A stretch of DNA of 43,494 nt from Pleurotus ostreatus/Saccharomyces cerevisiae fusant (lineage: Eukaryota > Opisthokonta). Below are positions 1-11,090 of the stretch, one piece after another; the first letter of the stretch is position 1; every line of letters begins with the position of its first letter. The DNA is taken from contig JAMQCK010000179.1 of the NCBI GenBank assembly GCA_024196135.1, forward strand, positions 1 to 43,494, in the 5' to 3' direction. Below the pieces are notes generated by a model. The model was not told the origin of the DNA. It saw only the letters and a list, made by a program, of their open reading frames with translations, and searched no databases. Made by a program: the position numbers and the translations under genes.

Positions 1-2272
1 CGCGGACACGACCGCGGTCGGGACGGCGACGGCGGGCTCGTCAGAGGCGATTATGCTCGCGGGGCTCGCGCTGAAGAAGCGCTGGCAGGATGCTAGGAAG
101 CGCGCGGGGAAGGACCACTACCATCCGAACATAGTCTTCGGCGCGAATGCGCAGGTCGCGCTGGAGAAGTTCGCGAGGTGAGTGGTTAATCTGCTTGTAT
201 GCGCCTCAACTTACACGGAGTCAGGTACTGGGACGTCGAAGCGCGCATGGTGCCCGTCAATCGCGAGACATCCTACGTCTTAAAGCCGGAGGACGCGATC
301 CAATACATCGACGAGAACACCATCGGCGTAATGGTCATCCTCGGCTCGACATACAACGGCGCCTTCGAGGACGTCGGGCGCATGAGTAGCCTTCGTACGT
401 CCCCTGTCCACGTCCACCTCTTTCCTCTTCTAACCCACTACCTACAGTCGACGACCTCCAGGAGCGCACCGGCCTCGACATCCCCATTCACGTCGACGCC
501 GCCAGCGGAGGCTTCATCGCGCCCTTCGCGTACCCCGAATACAAGTGGGCGTTCGACGTCTCGCGTGTGGTCAGGTTTGTCGTCCTGTACGGCTCCCCTT
601 CATCCACCCAACTCACCCTGCACTCAGCATCAACTCCTCCGGCCACAAATTCGGCCTCGTATACCCCGGCCTCGGCTGGCTCATCTTCCGCGACGAGAGC
701 TGCCTGCACAAGGATCTTGTCTTCGAGCTGCGTGAGTGGCGCAATTCTCTAAGCTCCTCTATGAGACTCATGCGGTGCAAAGACTACCTCGGCTCCGTCG
801 AATACTCCTACACGCTCAACTTCTCCAAGCCCGCCGCGCCCGTCTTCGCCCAGATGTTCAAGTACGTGTTGTTCTTCTTCCCCCCTCCCCCCTCCCCTCT
901 CCTCTCCTCTCCTCCCCTCCCCTCTCCTCTCCTCCCCTCCCCTCCCCACCTCTCTCATCACCCCTTCCCAAACCCCTACTAAACCCCCACTCATACCCCT
1001 CCCAGCTTCCTCAACCTCGGCTACAACGGCTACGCCAAAATCGCCTTCAAGGACCTCCGCAACGCGCGCATGCTCGCGCGCGCCCTCGAGCGCACCTACT
1101 TCACCGTGCTCTCCGAGATCCACCGCCCCGCGCCGGATGCGCCGGAGGGTGTTGACGAGGAGGACCCGCAGTTTTATGTTAAGGGGCTGCCGGTGGTGAC
1201 GTTTCGGTGAGTGCTTGCTGAGTATGGGTTTGGAACTGGAGTATGTGGGGGGGGGGTGGATGGGGAAGGGGGAAATTGGGGAGGAAGTGGATTGGGAGGA
1301 CGTGGATTGGGAGGACGTGGACTGGGGAAACGTGGACTGGATGCGGCGAGGGATTGTCGATGACTTACGGGAAATACAGCTTAAATGACGAGTACAAGCA
1401 AAAGTACCCGCATGTGAAGCAAGCTTGGATTCAGACGAGTTTGCGGACGAAGGGGTGCGTGAGATTCTCTTCGAACTCTATCACCCATTCTACGAACTAC
1501 AGACCCTGTTGTCATCTTCCTAACTTGACCCTTCCTCACCAAAACCTACTAACACCTCCCCCAGTTGGATCGTCCCCAACTACAACGCGCCCAAGGGCGA
1601 AGAGCAGACGGAGATGCTGCGCGTCGTCGTGCGCGAGAGCATGACGGAGGACCTCATTGAGCGGCTCATCGTCGACATCCTGCAGATCGTGGAGGCGTTT
1701 ATGGATGGTGAGTGCGGTGGAATGATTGCGAGGCTTTCGCTGTTGGCGGGATTCTGCGGTCTTGTCGACAGCTTTCGTTACTTCATCGAGGAGCCGTACA
1801 CTGACTACGGACTCCGTACAGACTCCGACGGCACCCAGATGATGATTGCGTATACGGGAGGTAGTGGGCCGCACCAACCGGACATGGAGGTGAGTCTTGC
1901 GTCTTCCTTCTTTTCATCTTCTTTCGCTCGTAGTCCTCCATGCCCTGGCAAGGATGTTGCTTGTTGGCGCGGGATCCTGAGCGGCCGGTCAAGCAGCCAG
2001 AGATATTAGACTTGAGAAAAGTTTTGGCGCTCAAGGCTCCCTGCGGCAACCCACCTCGCGGTCTCTGCGAACCCTTTCATTTCATTTGTCGGACATGCAC
2101 CACCCCTCTCGGACCTTTTGCTTCGCCGCACCCTCATTCGCGCCCTCTTTCTGCTGCATGTTGTTGACATGCTATGTAGCACTCGCGCCCCAAGGCAGCA
2201 AACTTTGGCGGCGCAGACGAGAAGGCAGACGAATCGGTGGTCCCGCAGGCGGGGTACAGCCGGCAGTGCTAA
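1..2272 (+). CDS. Glutamate decarboxylase, 3' part (5' end outside window)
   Basis: This PLP-dependent enzyme converts glutamate to GABA and CO2 in the cytosol. Exons by splice signals and frame: 1-177, 225-394, 448-574, 628-731, 783-861, 1006-1206, 1380-1454, 1565-1707, 1822-1889 and 2180-2272 (TAA), giving about 411 visible residues. Family landmarks in order are [19 protein letters not shown] in the first exon, [13 protein letters not shown] (Asp and Ala that contact PLP), and [12 protein letters not shown], whose Lys should form the Schiff base. Then come LGYNGY, and RVVVRESM near the C-terminus. Yeast GAD is about 585 residues, so roughly 100-150 N-terminal residues lie upstream of base 1. 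The last intron (1890-2179, 290 nt) is unusually long. The intron ending at 782 uses an AAG acceptor, and that of 1207-1379 holds a minisatellite. The family call is sure; the last exon is placed by frame alone. Confidence 0.93.
877..956 (+). repeat. Pyrimidine-rich CT tract inside a glutamate decarboxylase intron
   Basis: About 80 nt of almost pure C and T, made of irregular CCCCT and CTCCT steps, fills the middle of the 144-nt intron 862-1005. It is low-complexity intron sequence. It explains why several overlapping open frames here encode Pro/Ser/Leu-rich nonsense on both strands. Confidence 0.85.
1287..1340 (+). repeat. 15-nt minisatellite inside a glutamate decarboxylase intron
   Basis: Three and a half head-to-tail copies of a 15-nt unit: GTGGATTGGGAGGAC twice without a change, a third copy with four changes, then a partial fourth. 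They sit in the 173-nt intron 1207-1379. The unit length is a multiple of three, so it forms an open frame (a Trp/Gly/Thr repeat), but the surrounding exons join correctly only when it is spliced out. Confidence 0.85.
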
Positions 2273-2878
2273 GCGATGAACAATGTATCCAAAATTTGTG
2301 CAGCCTACTTCCTGAATGTATTTGTAGCTTTTGTTCTGCTGTAGCGAACTGTGTACGCTCTACTGCATCGTGGTGATGGGCGGAACATCTGTGTGACTCA
2401 CGGGTAAAGTTCCAAGTCAGAGATCAGCCGCGTCCACGTGCGGATCAAGGCGCGCTACCGACTGGGCATGCCGGCCCATTGTTCTCTCTTTACGAACCGG
2501 CATTCGCTGGTAACGGCTGCGCTTCCCGCTCGCGCACGCCGCACGATCTTTCGATTACAAGCCGAGACTCCCCCTCCATCTCCGACACCTGATCAGCCCA
2601 AGCGCGTCGATATCACATTCGCCCGCGTGCATGGATTCAGCCTGAGCGTCCGTCTCCCCGTGCCCGTACTCGCCAGCGTTCCCTTGAGATTGGTATCCGT
2701 GCAGTCGCTCCTTACTCTCTACCGTGATCGCGAGTACGTACACCGAGGAAGGGTCGAGGAAGGAGGGTCGGGAGAACAATAGGACATATACGGGCGCCGG
2801 CTTCTGGTGTCAAGCGTGCATCGGTACGTGGGCCCCCCATACCTCCGGACGCGTACTCAACGCGCGCAGGCATAGTTG
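2273..2878. other. Intergenic: 3' of GAD and 5' leader of the homeodomain gene
   Basis: No gene is supported here. Near the right end, GTACGT at 2824 and CGCGCAG ending at 2869 would define a 46-nt intron in the 5' leader of the homeodomain gene. No ATG upstream opens a frame that continues into that gene. The intron is an inference from splice signals. Confidence 0.5.
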
Positions 2879-5536
2879 ATGCTATATCACGACGGTCCGC
2901 CCCAGCCAGGTATCGATATCGACCCCGCGTCGCGTTGCGCGCCACAGCTGCCTCCTATCCACGACACGCTGAACCACCTCCCGACATTGATGCAACCATC
3001 GTCCTCCACCCAACCCGCAGCATCTCAGCGCAATGCGTCCGGCAGCTCAACGGCGAAGGAGAGGCGGCGGACATCGCGGGCCACCTCCGGCGGGGACAAG
3101 AAGAAAAGGCAGCGTGTGACCTCCGACCAACTGGCACACCTCGAGAGCATATTCGCCGTCGAGCACACCCCAACGCAGGAACGGCGTCGTCAGATTAGTC
3201 AAGCGCTGGGCATGGAAGAAAAGCAGACGAAGGTCTGGTTCCAGAATAGGTGCGAGCGCAGTGCATTGCAAACCGCTCCGTGCTTACGCGTGTTAGACGG
3301 GCAAAAATGAACAGGGAATCGAAGGATGGCAGCGCTCCTGCAGTCATCTCGCCCGGGACGGACAATCTCATGCAGCTGTTTCGAGGACAAGAGGGTGTGT
3401 GCGCGTGCTTACCCTCCATTTTCGTCCAGCCTAACGTTCAATTCAGGTGTGACATTCCTTCCTACCGTCGATCTACGCATAGGGTCCTGGCGCCGCATAC
3501 GCAACCCTGAGACCAACGATCTTGCCGGCTACGTCTGTCCCCGCTCACGCTCATTGTGCTGGTTCGTGCACGCTGGTGGCCGCCGCTACGAGATGGCCAT
3601 TTCGTTCGACTCGATCATCAAGATTGACTACAACGAGCACCCCGTCCCTGATAACCTCTTCGCTTTCATCCATCTCTCACAACCGCCGACATTCTGGTCA
3701 CATGAGCCGCGCGACACTGGTCCCAATGCCTGGCAATTAGGCACAGATTGGACGGAGGATCACCAAGCCACTTCTGTTATGACCCATGTTGTGGCGGGCT
3801 CGAAGCCTCATCTCGTGGAGCTGCAGAGGTTGCTCATGAACGATCGGAATGCGAAGCATGGCCATGCAACAGGACAAGCATCGTCGGCGTCCGCACAGGG
3901 CCCATCGCTGTCGCCACTAATGCCGTCCGAGCGACAGGATGCCGCCGCCGCAACGCAAAGTCATCTTGGACGAGGGCACCCAGCGTCCAACCCATATTCG
4001 ACAGCGCAGGCTATGCAGACGCCGGATAGCGCCATGCCTCCTTCGTCCTTCCCAAGCCAACAACCGCTGGAGCCACTCAAGCAGGAAACCGTGCTTGCTG
4101 CACCAGTACCTACCAAACCGCCATTAATCCTTCCGGTCCATCAACAAAGCTACGAGCAGCCTTGGTCCGCCGGTCCACCGTCCGTCTCCCCACCACGTAC
4201 GACCTCGTCAGAAATATCCGCGTACTCCCTCCCGCCCAACCTCCCCGCTCCGCCAATTCCACCGCCTCAGCCCACGTCCCAGCCGTCCCACGCCATGCCT
4301 AATGCCCGGATGATGCCGCCTGATACGATGACCGCACCTCATCAATCAATGCCACCGCCGCCGCCACCGCATACGATGCCCCCACCATCGATGGCCGCGC
4401 ACTCTCAGGCGGCCCAGCAGAGCTCGCGCCGGTCAGTGTCTTATCAGATGCCAGAGCGCGTGACGAGGCAGAACCGGCGGCACGAACCGTACGACGTCGC
4501 CGCGCATAGCTCGCGGCGTGCGTCGACGGGCTCGGCGCTCCAGCCGCCCTCGGCATACGGCTCAGCAGGGACGCAGAGTTATACGCAGGCCGCATATGCG
4601 CAGCAGCAGCAACAACAACAACAGCAACAGCAGCAGCAAGCGGGATCAACAGCGTATGGGCAGCAACAAGGGGATCAGGCACAACGGCCAACCCAAGCGC
4701 CGCCAGCTACTGGTATGCGTCATGCCCCAGCCATCCGGCGCCTGTCTGTTAGCTTCGGTCAGCAGCAGCCTGTGGACCTGCGCCTCGACGATGACGCTCC
4801 GCCAGAACAGTACCAGCCTCCTCCCCAGCAAGTCTACAACCTGCCACCTCCCAGCGCGTATGGGTCAGGATACCAGCCGGTGCCTCCTGCGTCCTTTCCT
4901 CCCGCCCCGCCACCAGGTCGCTTTCCTCCCGTGCCGCCACCACAATCCTTTCAAGCACCTGAACCGGCTCGCCACACGCCGCAGTCGTACGGCCAGGAAT
5001 CCTCTACCTCACGCGCGCCCTCGCCCGAGCCGACGCACAAGCTGCCCGACTCGCCGCTTCTGACCAAGCCCTGGATACCTCCACCGCACATCCTGGAGAA
5101 CCTCAAGCGCGGTGCAGAGGCTGCTGAGGCCGAGAAGCGCGCAGAGGCAGCAAGGAAGAAGGCCGAGGCGGCCAAGAAGGCCGCAGAGGAGGCGCAGCGG
5201 GCAGCAGAAGAGGCAATGAAGGAGGCGGAGGCGGAGGCGGAGGAGGCCGCGCAACGGGAGATTGCGCAACGTGCGGCGCAAAGGGAAGCTGCAGAGCGCG
5301 AGGCAGCCCAGCGGGAGGCGGCGCAGCGGATGATGCCGCAGGAGGGGTACAGCTCGGGGGCGTACTACTCGCAGAATCAGAACGAGTACTATGCGGCGCA
5401 GAACTACGGGGTGCCGCCGCCGCCGCCCGAGAGCAGCGCGCCTTCGTCTACGTCGGCGACGCCAACGCCTCCGGCGCAATATGTGTATGACCCCACGACG
5501 GGGATGTACATGAATATGGCGTATCAGTATCGGTAA
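2879..5536 (+). CDS. Homeodomain transcription factor with polyQ and charged coiled coil
   Basis: A nuclear DNA-binding regulator. Exons 2879-3249, 3297-3394 and 3447-5536 (TAA) give 852 residues. The homeodomain is at about residues 74-132; its recognition helix reads TKVWFQNRRAKMNR and is interrupted by the first intron. A second conserved-looking block at about residues 157-230 contains IGSWRRI and CWFVHAGGRRYEM. It resembles the extra domain of Phx1/Pho2(Grf10)-type factors and of the mushroom developmental regulators hom1/hom2; I cannot tell which. The remainder is low complexity: Pro/Ser/Gln-rich, a 13-Gln run at about residues 542-554, and an Ala/Glu/Lys/Arg-rich coil at about 707-785. 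ATG 2879 is chosen because it opens the frame and nothing upstream extends it. It is not a mating-type HD1/HD2 gene: it is single and lacks a divergent partner. Confidence 0.88.
4601..4639 (+). repeat. CAG/CAA repeat encoding 13 glutamines
   Basis: Thirteen consecutive Gln codons, mixed CAG and CAA, lie in the last exon of the homeodomain gene and continue its frame. Mixed codons usually indicate a tract kept for its protein effect rather than a fresh pure-CAG expansion. Confidence 0.95.
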
Positions 5537-6643
5537 CAGTAATAATCCTGGCGAAGGCCTTCGTTTCCTGTCCTCGCCAAGCGCGCCTTGGACTTTGTTA
5601 TGCCTTGCTTACCTATCCGCAACGTACCTTCCTGTCGTATCCTTCCTGCGTCGAGTCTTTTCGTTCTTCTGCATCGTCGCGTCTTTCTCTTTTCCTCGCT
5701 GCTCGCACTACTGCTTACACGCTTCTCCTTCCGCTTACACGTACTCTTACTGCTTCCTCGCTTGCCTGTCCACTTACTACTACACTATCCTGTATCATAC
5801 TTTCCTTCCAAGTTGTCGCTGCACCCCTGCTAGTCGTATATGCTTGTACGCCCCGGCCTCGAACTGCACTTACGCCCTCGACCCGCATCTCTGGTATCGT
5901 CTGCATCCGGTCCTTAGTACTGAAACCATCTAAGTAAGGTAATTCCTGATATAATACGGTTTATGGGTAGATAGTGGGTTGTTCAAAGGGAATCGGTCGT
6001 GTGTGTCGACTGCTGAGGATCGTGCAAGGCGCCTGAGGGTCCATCGGCGTTTGCCGACTACTGATGTTGAGTTCGGGATATTCCGATACGTCTTGTCTTC
6101 GACCTTCACCATCGCCAATCTTGTCTCATGAACGAGCCTTTTCACCTCATTTCCCGCGCAATCGTCGCGATTACCCGTGAACTACGTCGACTTTCTCAAC
6201 TCGATAAGCGCTGAGAAGTTCGCCTGCCACCTCGTTCGGAACGACATACGCACCGCACCGCACAGAACAGAGTAAATTCTCCTCCAATCCTAGTCGACCT
6301 CCCCGGTCAGCCGAGCCCTTAAACTTCGCAGTCTACCTTGGAAACTCTCATGAGCTTGCTCACTGAATTGTTTCGGCCCGTGCTTTCTGGCGTATCGAAG
6401 ACTGAGAACCCTCAGAATTCACAGCGTCTCTCACGCTCGGTTCTTTCGCCTGTGACGTTTTCCGCTATCCTGCGTGGTCTACGTCTACAGGATAGGACCT
6501 GAGCATACCTTACTGACACCGAGTTTGGAGTACCTGTGTCTATCGCTAAGTATGGTTGCTTTCCCCGCAATTGATACGCATGCTACACGGGTGCACTCTC
6601 CTACATAAATGGCTTCGTTGAGCTGCGATACTCCATCCTCAAC
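5537..6643. other. Intergenic, 1.1 kb
   Basis: About 5580-5830 is T/C-rich and open in all three forward frames, as expected for an untranslated pyrimidine-rich 3' region. The encoded strings have no domain and share no splice structure. From 5840 to 6643 I see no gene, RNA or repeat. The last few hundred bases should hold the O-methyltransferase promoter, but no clear TATA box is visible. Confidence 0.55.
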
Positions 6644-8596
6644 ATGGCTGCACCCCCTTCACCGCTACGCCTGCTGGCTGACACGATCTCTCAGGCGGTC
6701 AACGTCATCGACGACGCGTTCGCGCTCGCCGGACGGTCCTACCCGCCGCTTCGCGCACCTTTCAATGCTGACTCACCTAGCGAGGCACTCTTCCGTCAAG
6801 AGAAAGTCGCGAAGGCTGTAGACACCATCCTACAATCATGCAGCGCCCTAGTGGCGTCTGCAGGCACTCCTCACCTTCGAGTAGTCCAGAAGACGATGGG
6901 GGTCCGTCTGCTTCATTATGGCCGCGTCCGATTCTCACCTGCACGCAGTATACAACCTGCGCCGCGCTCGGAGTCGCTATAGACGGCTACGTCGCTGAGA
7001 TACTGCGCGACCATCCCAAAGGTCTTCACTACAAGGACATCGCGTTGCGCAATGGTGTAAACGCGGACAAGCTAGGTGCGACTTTCTCTGGCATTCTTTT
7101 TCGCCATTTTGGATGTTGATCATGAAGCGTAGGCCGTATATTACGCAAGCTAGCCTCTGTGCACATCTTTATTGAGGTCGCTCCGGACGTCTTTGCAAAT
7201 AACCGCTTGTCATCAGTCCTTGATACCCACAAGTCCGTTGAGGATATACAGGCTGAGTGCGCGCTATCGATCCTCATCATAATCGTGGGCTCACTTCCTC
7301 ATTTACAGCCCAGTCGAGCACTTTACCGGTGCGCCCCTTCAATATGCATCTGAAAGCACTGTGACATGGATCATTTCAGGATCGCAAGGAATCGGGTCGT
7401 ATATATACAAACTGTGAGTCGACATGACTCTCCTCCGCATGGACTCTCTGACTTACCATGCTACTTATCAGAACCGATGCCGACCTCAAGAGCGCTGCTA
7501 ATCTCTCCGAGACGCTCAAGGATCCGGACTATGGCAACGAAGACATCGGGGAGAAGTCCGCACTGTCGGTGAGATTGCTGCCCTGATCATGACTGAAGTA
7601 AACGCTGACCATCGATCCTTCAGTATACGTTCAAGACCCCTTTGGGCATGTATGATTGGCTCGAGCAACCAGGGAACGAGCGGCGTTTGGCCTGCTTTTC
7701 GGACGCCATGAGGGCTCAGATAACTTCATTGCAACCTCCGAACGCGATTGTCTTGGAAGGTCAGACGCGGTACGCCTCTGTGAAGCATTGCTGAAATTTG
7801 ACAACGATTGGAACAGGATTTGATTTCTCCGCGCTCGCTCCTGGCTCGAAAGTAGTCGATGTCGCCGGCGGTATCGGACATGTCACCATGGCCATTGCCA
7901 AGCGATACCCCGAGCTTCACTTTATCCTCGAGGAACGCCCTGCGGTCCTTGAGCAGGCTAAGGAGGTTCGCCCCGCCTTTTCGGTTTTTGGGTGACCACT
8001 GCTGACACCATGACCAATTATCAGTTCTGGCGCAAAGAACTGCCTGGCGCGAACATAGAATTCGTGTCCCAGGACTTTTTTCGGCCGCAGGCCGTCCAGG
8101 ACGCGTCCGTCTTCCTCCTCTTCCACATTTTGCATAACTGGGGAAAGACGCGCGCCGTGCAGATTCTCCAGAACTTGCGCGAGGCAGCGGGCCCAGATAC
8201 GAAGCTCATCATCGGGGATATGGTACGTCTCTCCGCTCTCCTGTCGCATATCGGATCCCAATGGTCGTCTATAGATCATCCCACATGCATCCTACGAACA
8301 ACCCGCCGTCGCCAGCAAAATCAAAGGCGCCGACAAACTCTTGTCGCCCACCTCACCCCTTTTGGCACCCGGCCGAGCGGAGCACGGGACCACGTTGGAC
8401 ATGCTCGTACGTCCCTCCTCATATCAAAGTAATAAACTCCTCGCTGACCACGATGCAGATGTTGACCGACCTCAACGGCGAGGAGCGCACGCTGGGCAGG
8501 TTTGTTGATCTTCTCGAAGCAGGTGGCTGGTCTATCGTGGAGGTGCATCATATCCCGGGAGCGTTCGACTCGCATATGGTGGCCGTCCCTCTCTAA
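6644..8596 (+). CDS. SAM-dependent O-methyltransferase, plant/fungal type
   Basis: Probably methylates a hydroxyl of a small molecule, such as a phenolic or polyketide, using SAM. Eleven exons: 6644-6901, 6949-7075, 7133-7256, 7309-7328, 7380-7413, 7472-7568, 7624-7759, 7817-7965, 8025-8222, 8275-8406 and 8459-8596; 470 residues. A winged-helix dimerisation part comes first (AALGVAIDGYVAEIL, LRKLAS, PDVFANNR). The SAM-binding loop follows as VVDVAGGIGHVTMAIAKRYP, with Ala where relatives usually have Gly, and FLLFHILHNWG carries the likely catalytic His. The C-terminal part has LTDLNGEERTLGRFVDLLEAGGW. Intron 7329-7379 is 51 nt and has no in-frame stop; splicing it gives the better family alignment (VEHFTGSQGIGS). 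The gene is tail-to-tail with an epoxide hydrolase 120 bp away. The substrate is unknown. Confidence 0.88.
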
Positions 8597-8716
8597 ACGC
8601 TATTTGTGCATTCGTTACTGCCTCCATCTCTCCTAGTCTAGCCATACATGCGAACAATGTATTCATAGATTTCTGCCTTCGATTGCTCTGTCCCTTCCGC
8701 TCGTCTCCATCGTGCG

Positions 8717-10470
8717 TCACGCCGAGCCTTTCGAATACCCATCCGAACCGTCTACGACCCCATACGCGGCTCCTCCCTTCCCGAACATGCACCGCAGGTC
8801 ATCGACGAGCGCTTCAGGGACCTCATACGCAGCGAAGTGCCCTCCCTTGTCGTGGTCGGCTTCGAAGACGACGTTACCCATCTGGCGCGTCCAGCTAGGT
8901 AAGGGAGGTTAGCATGATTCAAGAAGCGATGAGATGCTGGCCACACGCGAAGGCCAAGCCGGAGGAAGACAGAAATAGGCAGATGAGACGACCGAACTCA
9001 CGCCTTCGGAAACCGCGACAACTCGCACGGGAAGAAACTCAAGCCGAGCGGGATCGTCGGCTCCTTCTCCACCAGATTGAAAACCGACCCCAGCCCCGAG
9101 CGCTGCATCGCCTCGTAGTACGTGCGGAAGGTCGCGGCCGGGCCCGCGCGCGAGAGCCAGTAGAGGGAGACCCAGGTGAGGACTGTGTGAACACCGTCAG
9201 CATCGAGCGCGAACAAGAAATGAGCAGAGCGCGAAGCCAAACCCTGTATTTCGAGGGATTAAGTCAATGCATGAACGATGCTCACTTTCATCATCTGTCC
9301 ACGGATACTCATCGGTCCAAGACAACAGCTTCTCGGTGATCCAGGCCAGGAGACCGACGGGCGAGTCGGTCAGTGCGTACGCGATGGTCTGGGGTTTGGT
9401 GCCCTGCGAGAATGAATCAATTAGCTCTAACGGATAGAATCATGACCCTCGACAAGAAAGGGCATACCTGCACCATCACGTATCCCATCTCTTTCTCCCG
9501 AAATTCGCTCGTCTTCTTCCACGCCCCCTGCTCTTCTGGCGTACAGGACTCGATTGGGTGCTCCGGGTCAGGGTGACCGCTATGAGTATTTGAGTGAGCG
9601 ATGGTGAAGCGAACTGCAACGAAGACATACAAGGGGAAGTTCGTATGCCACGCCTTGACGGAGCTCGACCCGTACTTGCTTGCAAGGACCCTGACGACCT
9701 TCAGAAAGTAAGCGCCTTGGACTAGCCGGTCATAATTGTGTGCCTTCGTACCGACATGCCCCAGTCCCCTCCTTGTGCCACTAGCAGAGTGGTCAGCAAA
9801 CGATGGTGAAGATCGTTGTAATAGAGGGCACATACCATACTGCGTGTATCCGAGTACTCCCATAAGCTGATGACAGATCTGCGCCCACCGTAAGACACCT
9901 CATCTATGATAAATCCGACTCTCCGGAGAGGAGCACGCACCTCAGCGTATTCAGGGAGCCCGAAGCCTCTCTTCTTTGGCGCCTCCGAGAAGCCATAGCC
10001 TGGTAGGCTCACGGCGACAACATGGAAGCTTGGATGCTTCTCTGAAGCTGCAGTGAGCAAGGGGATAATCTTGCGTGCTTCAAGGAAGCTCCCTGGCCCT
10101 ACGGGTCCGTGTTAGTCGATAGATAGACATGAATTTGGGTCAGCTTACACCCATGAACGAAGAGGAGAGGGATAGCAGAGCCGACTTCGCTCCTCTTATG
10201 AACGAAATGGATGTTCAGTGGACCATGTCGCTCGACCTTCAGGTCAATTGTAAACTGAGGGAGCTCGGCGTTGATGACGGCCTCTTGAGCACGCCAATCG
10301 TAGCCAGTCGTCCACCGTTCCGTCAGACGCTTGACGAGAGCAAGAGGGGCCCCGTAATCCGACCCAGCATCTTCCAGCTCGTCGGGCCATGTGACTAGTT
10401 CAAGTTTTGTGCGTAGAAGAGCGAGTTTCTCTCCGGGAACGGCGATTTTGAAGGGCGATGGGGACGACAT
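8717..10470 (-). CDS. Epoxide hydrolase (alpha/beta hydrolase, EHN-type N-terminus)
   Basis: Opens epoxides to diols. Nine exons, in gene order: 10149-10470, 9941-10098, 9836-9878, 9752-9780, 9631-9698, 9468-9579, 9286-9403, 9002-9182 and 8717-8894 (TGA); 402 residues. The N-terminal region ([32 protein letters not shown]) matches the EHN domain of microsomal-type enzymes. Catalytic landmarks are HGWPGSF (oxyanion loop), AQGGDWG (Asp nucleophile) and [17 protein letters not shown] (His). KAWHTNFP and GYVMVQGTKPQT lie in the expected places. The intron 9699-9751 must end in AAG for the frame to continue. Several introns split catalytic motifs, so scattered open frames would miss this gene. It may act on products of the neighbouring O-methyltransferase or on xenobiotics; neither is shown. 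Confidence 0.9.
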
Positions 10471-10510
10471 GATGAGTTAGGAATCTGCTGAGGCTGCTAC
10501 ACCTCTCAAG

Positions 10511-10517
10511 TTTTATA
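10511..10517 (-). promoter_or_regulatory. TATA box of the epoxide hydrolase gene
   Basis: TATAAAA on the minus strand, about 40 nt upstream of the ATG at 10470. Confidence 0.55.
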
Positions 10518-10989
10518 TGCCATGCTTGAGCAGGTGCGAGGAGGACGGATCTCGTCAAAGACGCTATTGGAGTCGGGTAACAGCCTTGGGCGATGCATGC
10601 GGGGGACTCGGAGCCGCATGGGTTGCTGGCACGGGTATTCTTTCACGGTCACACATGTGCACGCGATTTCTCGGCAAAGTCCGACGCACCTTGCTCTCCC
10701 ACCTTGAGCCTGCGCCAAACGCTCACACTGCACAGATAATGACGATGAAGACTTTGTGAGTCTGTTTCGTAACACTGCACAAAGATGCTGTTCATGTCTC
10801 TAACTTCGATGGCCAGACGTCCTGGTTGAACCTCCGCAGGCTTAAGACCTTCGTTGCTACGGGCCTCACTTAAGACATAGGCATTGAAACGCACAGCCTG
10901 CAGCTCAAGCAACCCGCCTCACTCACACTTCCTCCGAGACATTTTGTTTCGTCTGTTTGAACCTTCGGGGTCGCGACGTACGCTGCTGC

Positions 10990-10996
10990 TTTAAAA
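10990..10996 (+). promoter_or_regulatory. TATA-like box of the lectin gene
   Basis: TTTAAAA, 94 nt upstream of the ATG at 11091. The leader in between is C/T- and A/C-rich, and the start context is CCGCCAACATG. Confidence 0.45.
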
Positions 10997-11090
10997 GGCC
11001 ACGGTGTACAACTGGGACCCAACTTCCGCCAACTCAACACCCGACACACTCGACTCTTTCTCCCTCAAGCCCAACCGCAGCCCCGCCAAC

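Larger units (their letters stand above)
10471..11090. other. Divergent promoter region, epoxide hydrolase and lectin
   Basis: 620 bp between two divergently transcribed starts. Each side has its own TATA-like box, close to the respective gene. The overlapping short open frames at 10500-10910 share no domain and are not supported as genes. Confidence 0.6.

Noticed and set aside
1890..2179. Extra exon in the 290-nt final GAD intron
   Set aside because: The flanking exons join in frame and the resulting C-terminus looks natural; no intermediate segment with both splice signals keeps the frame.
2879..5536. Homeodomain gene as part of an A mating-type locus
   Set aside because: There is no divergent HD1/HD2 partner, and no mitochondrial intermediate peptidase gene beside it.
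5588..5937. Three overlapping frames of 80-112 codons
   Set aside because: The region is pyrimidine-rich and open in every forward frame; the products are Leu/Ser/Pro strings without domains.
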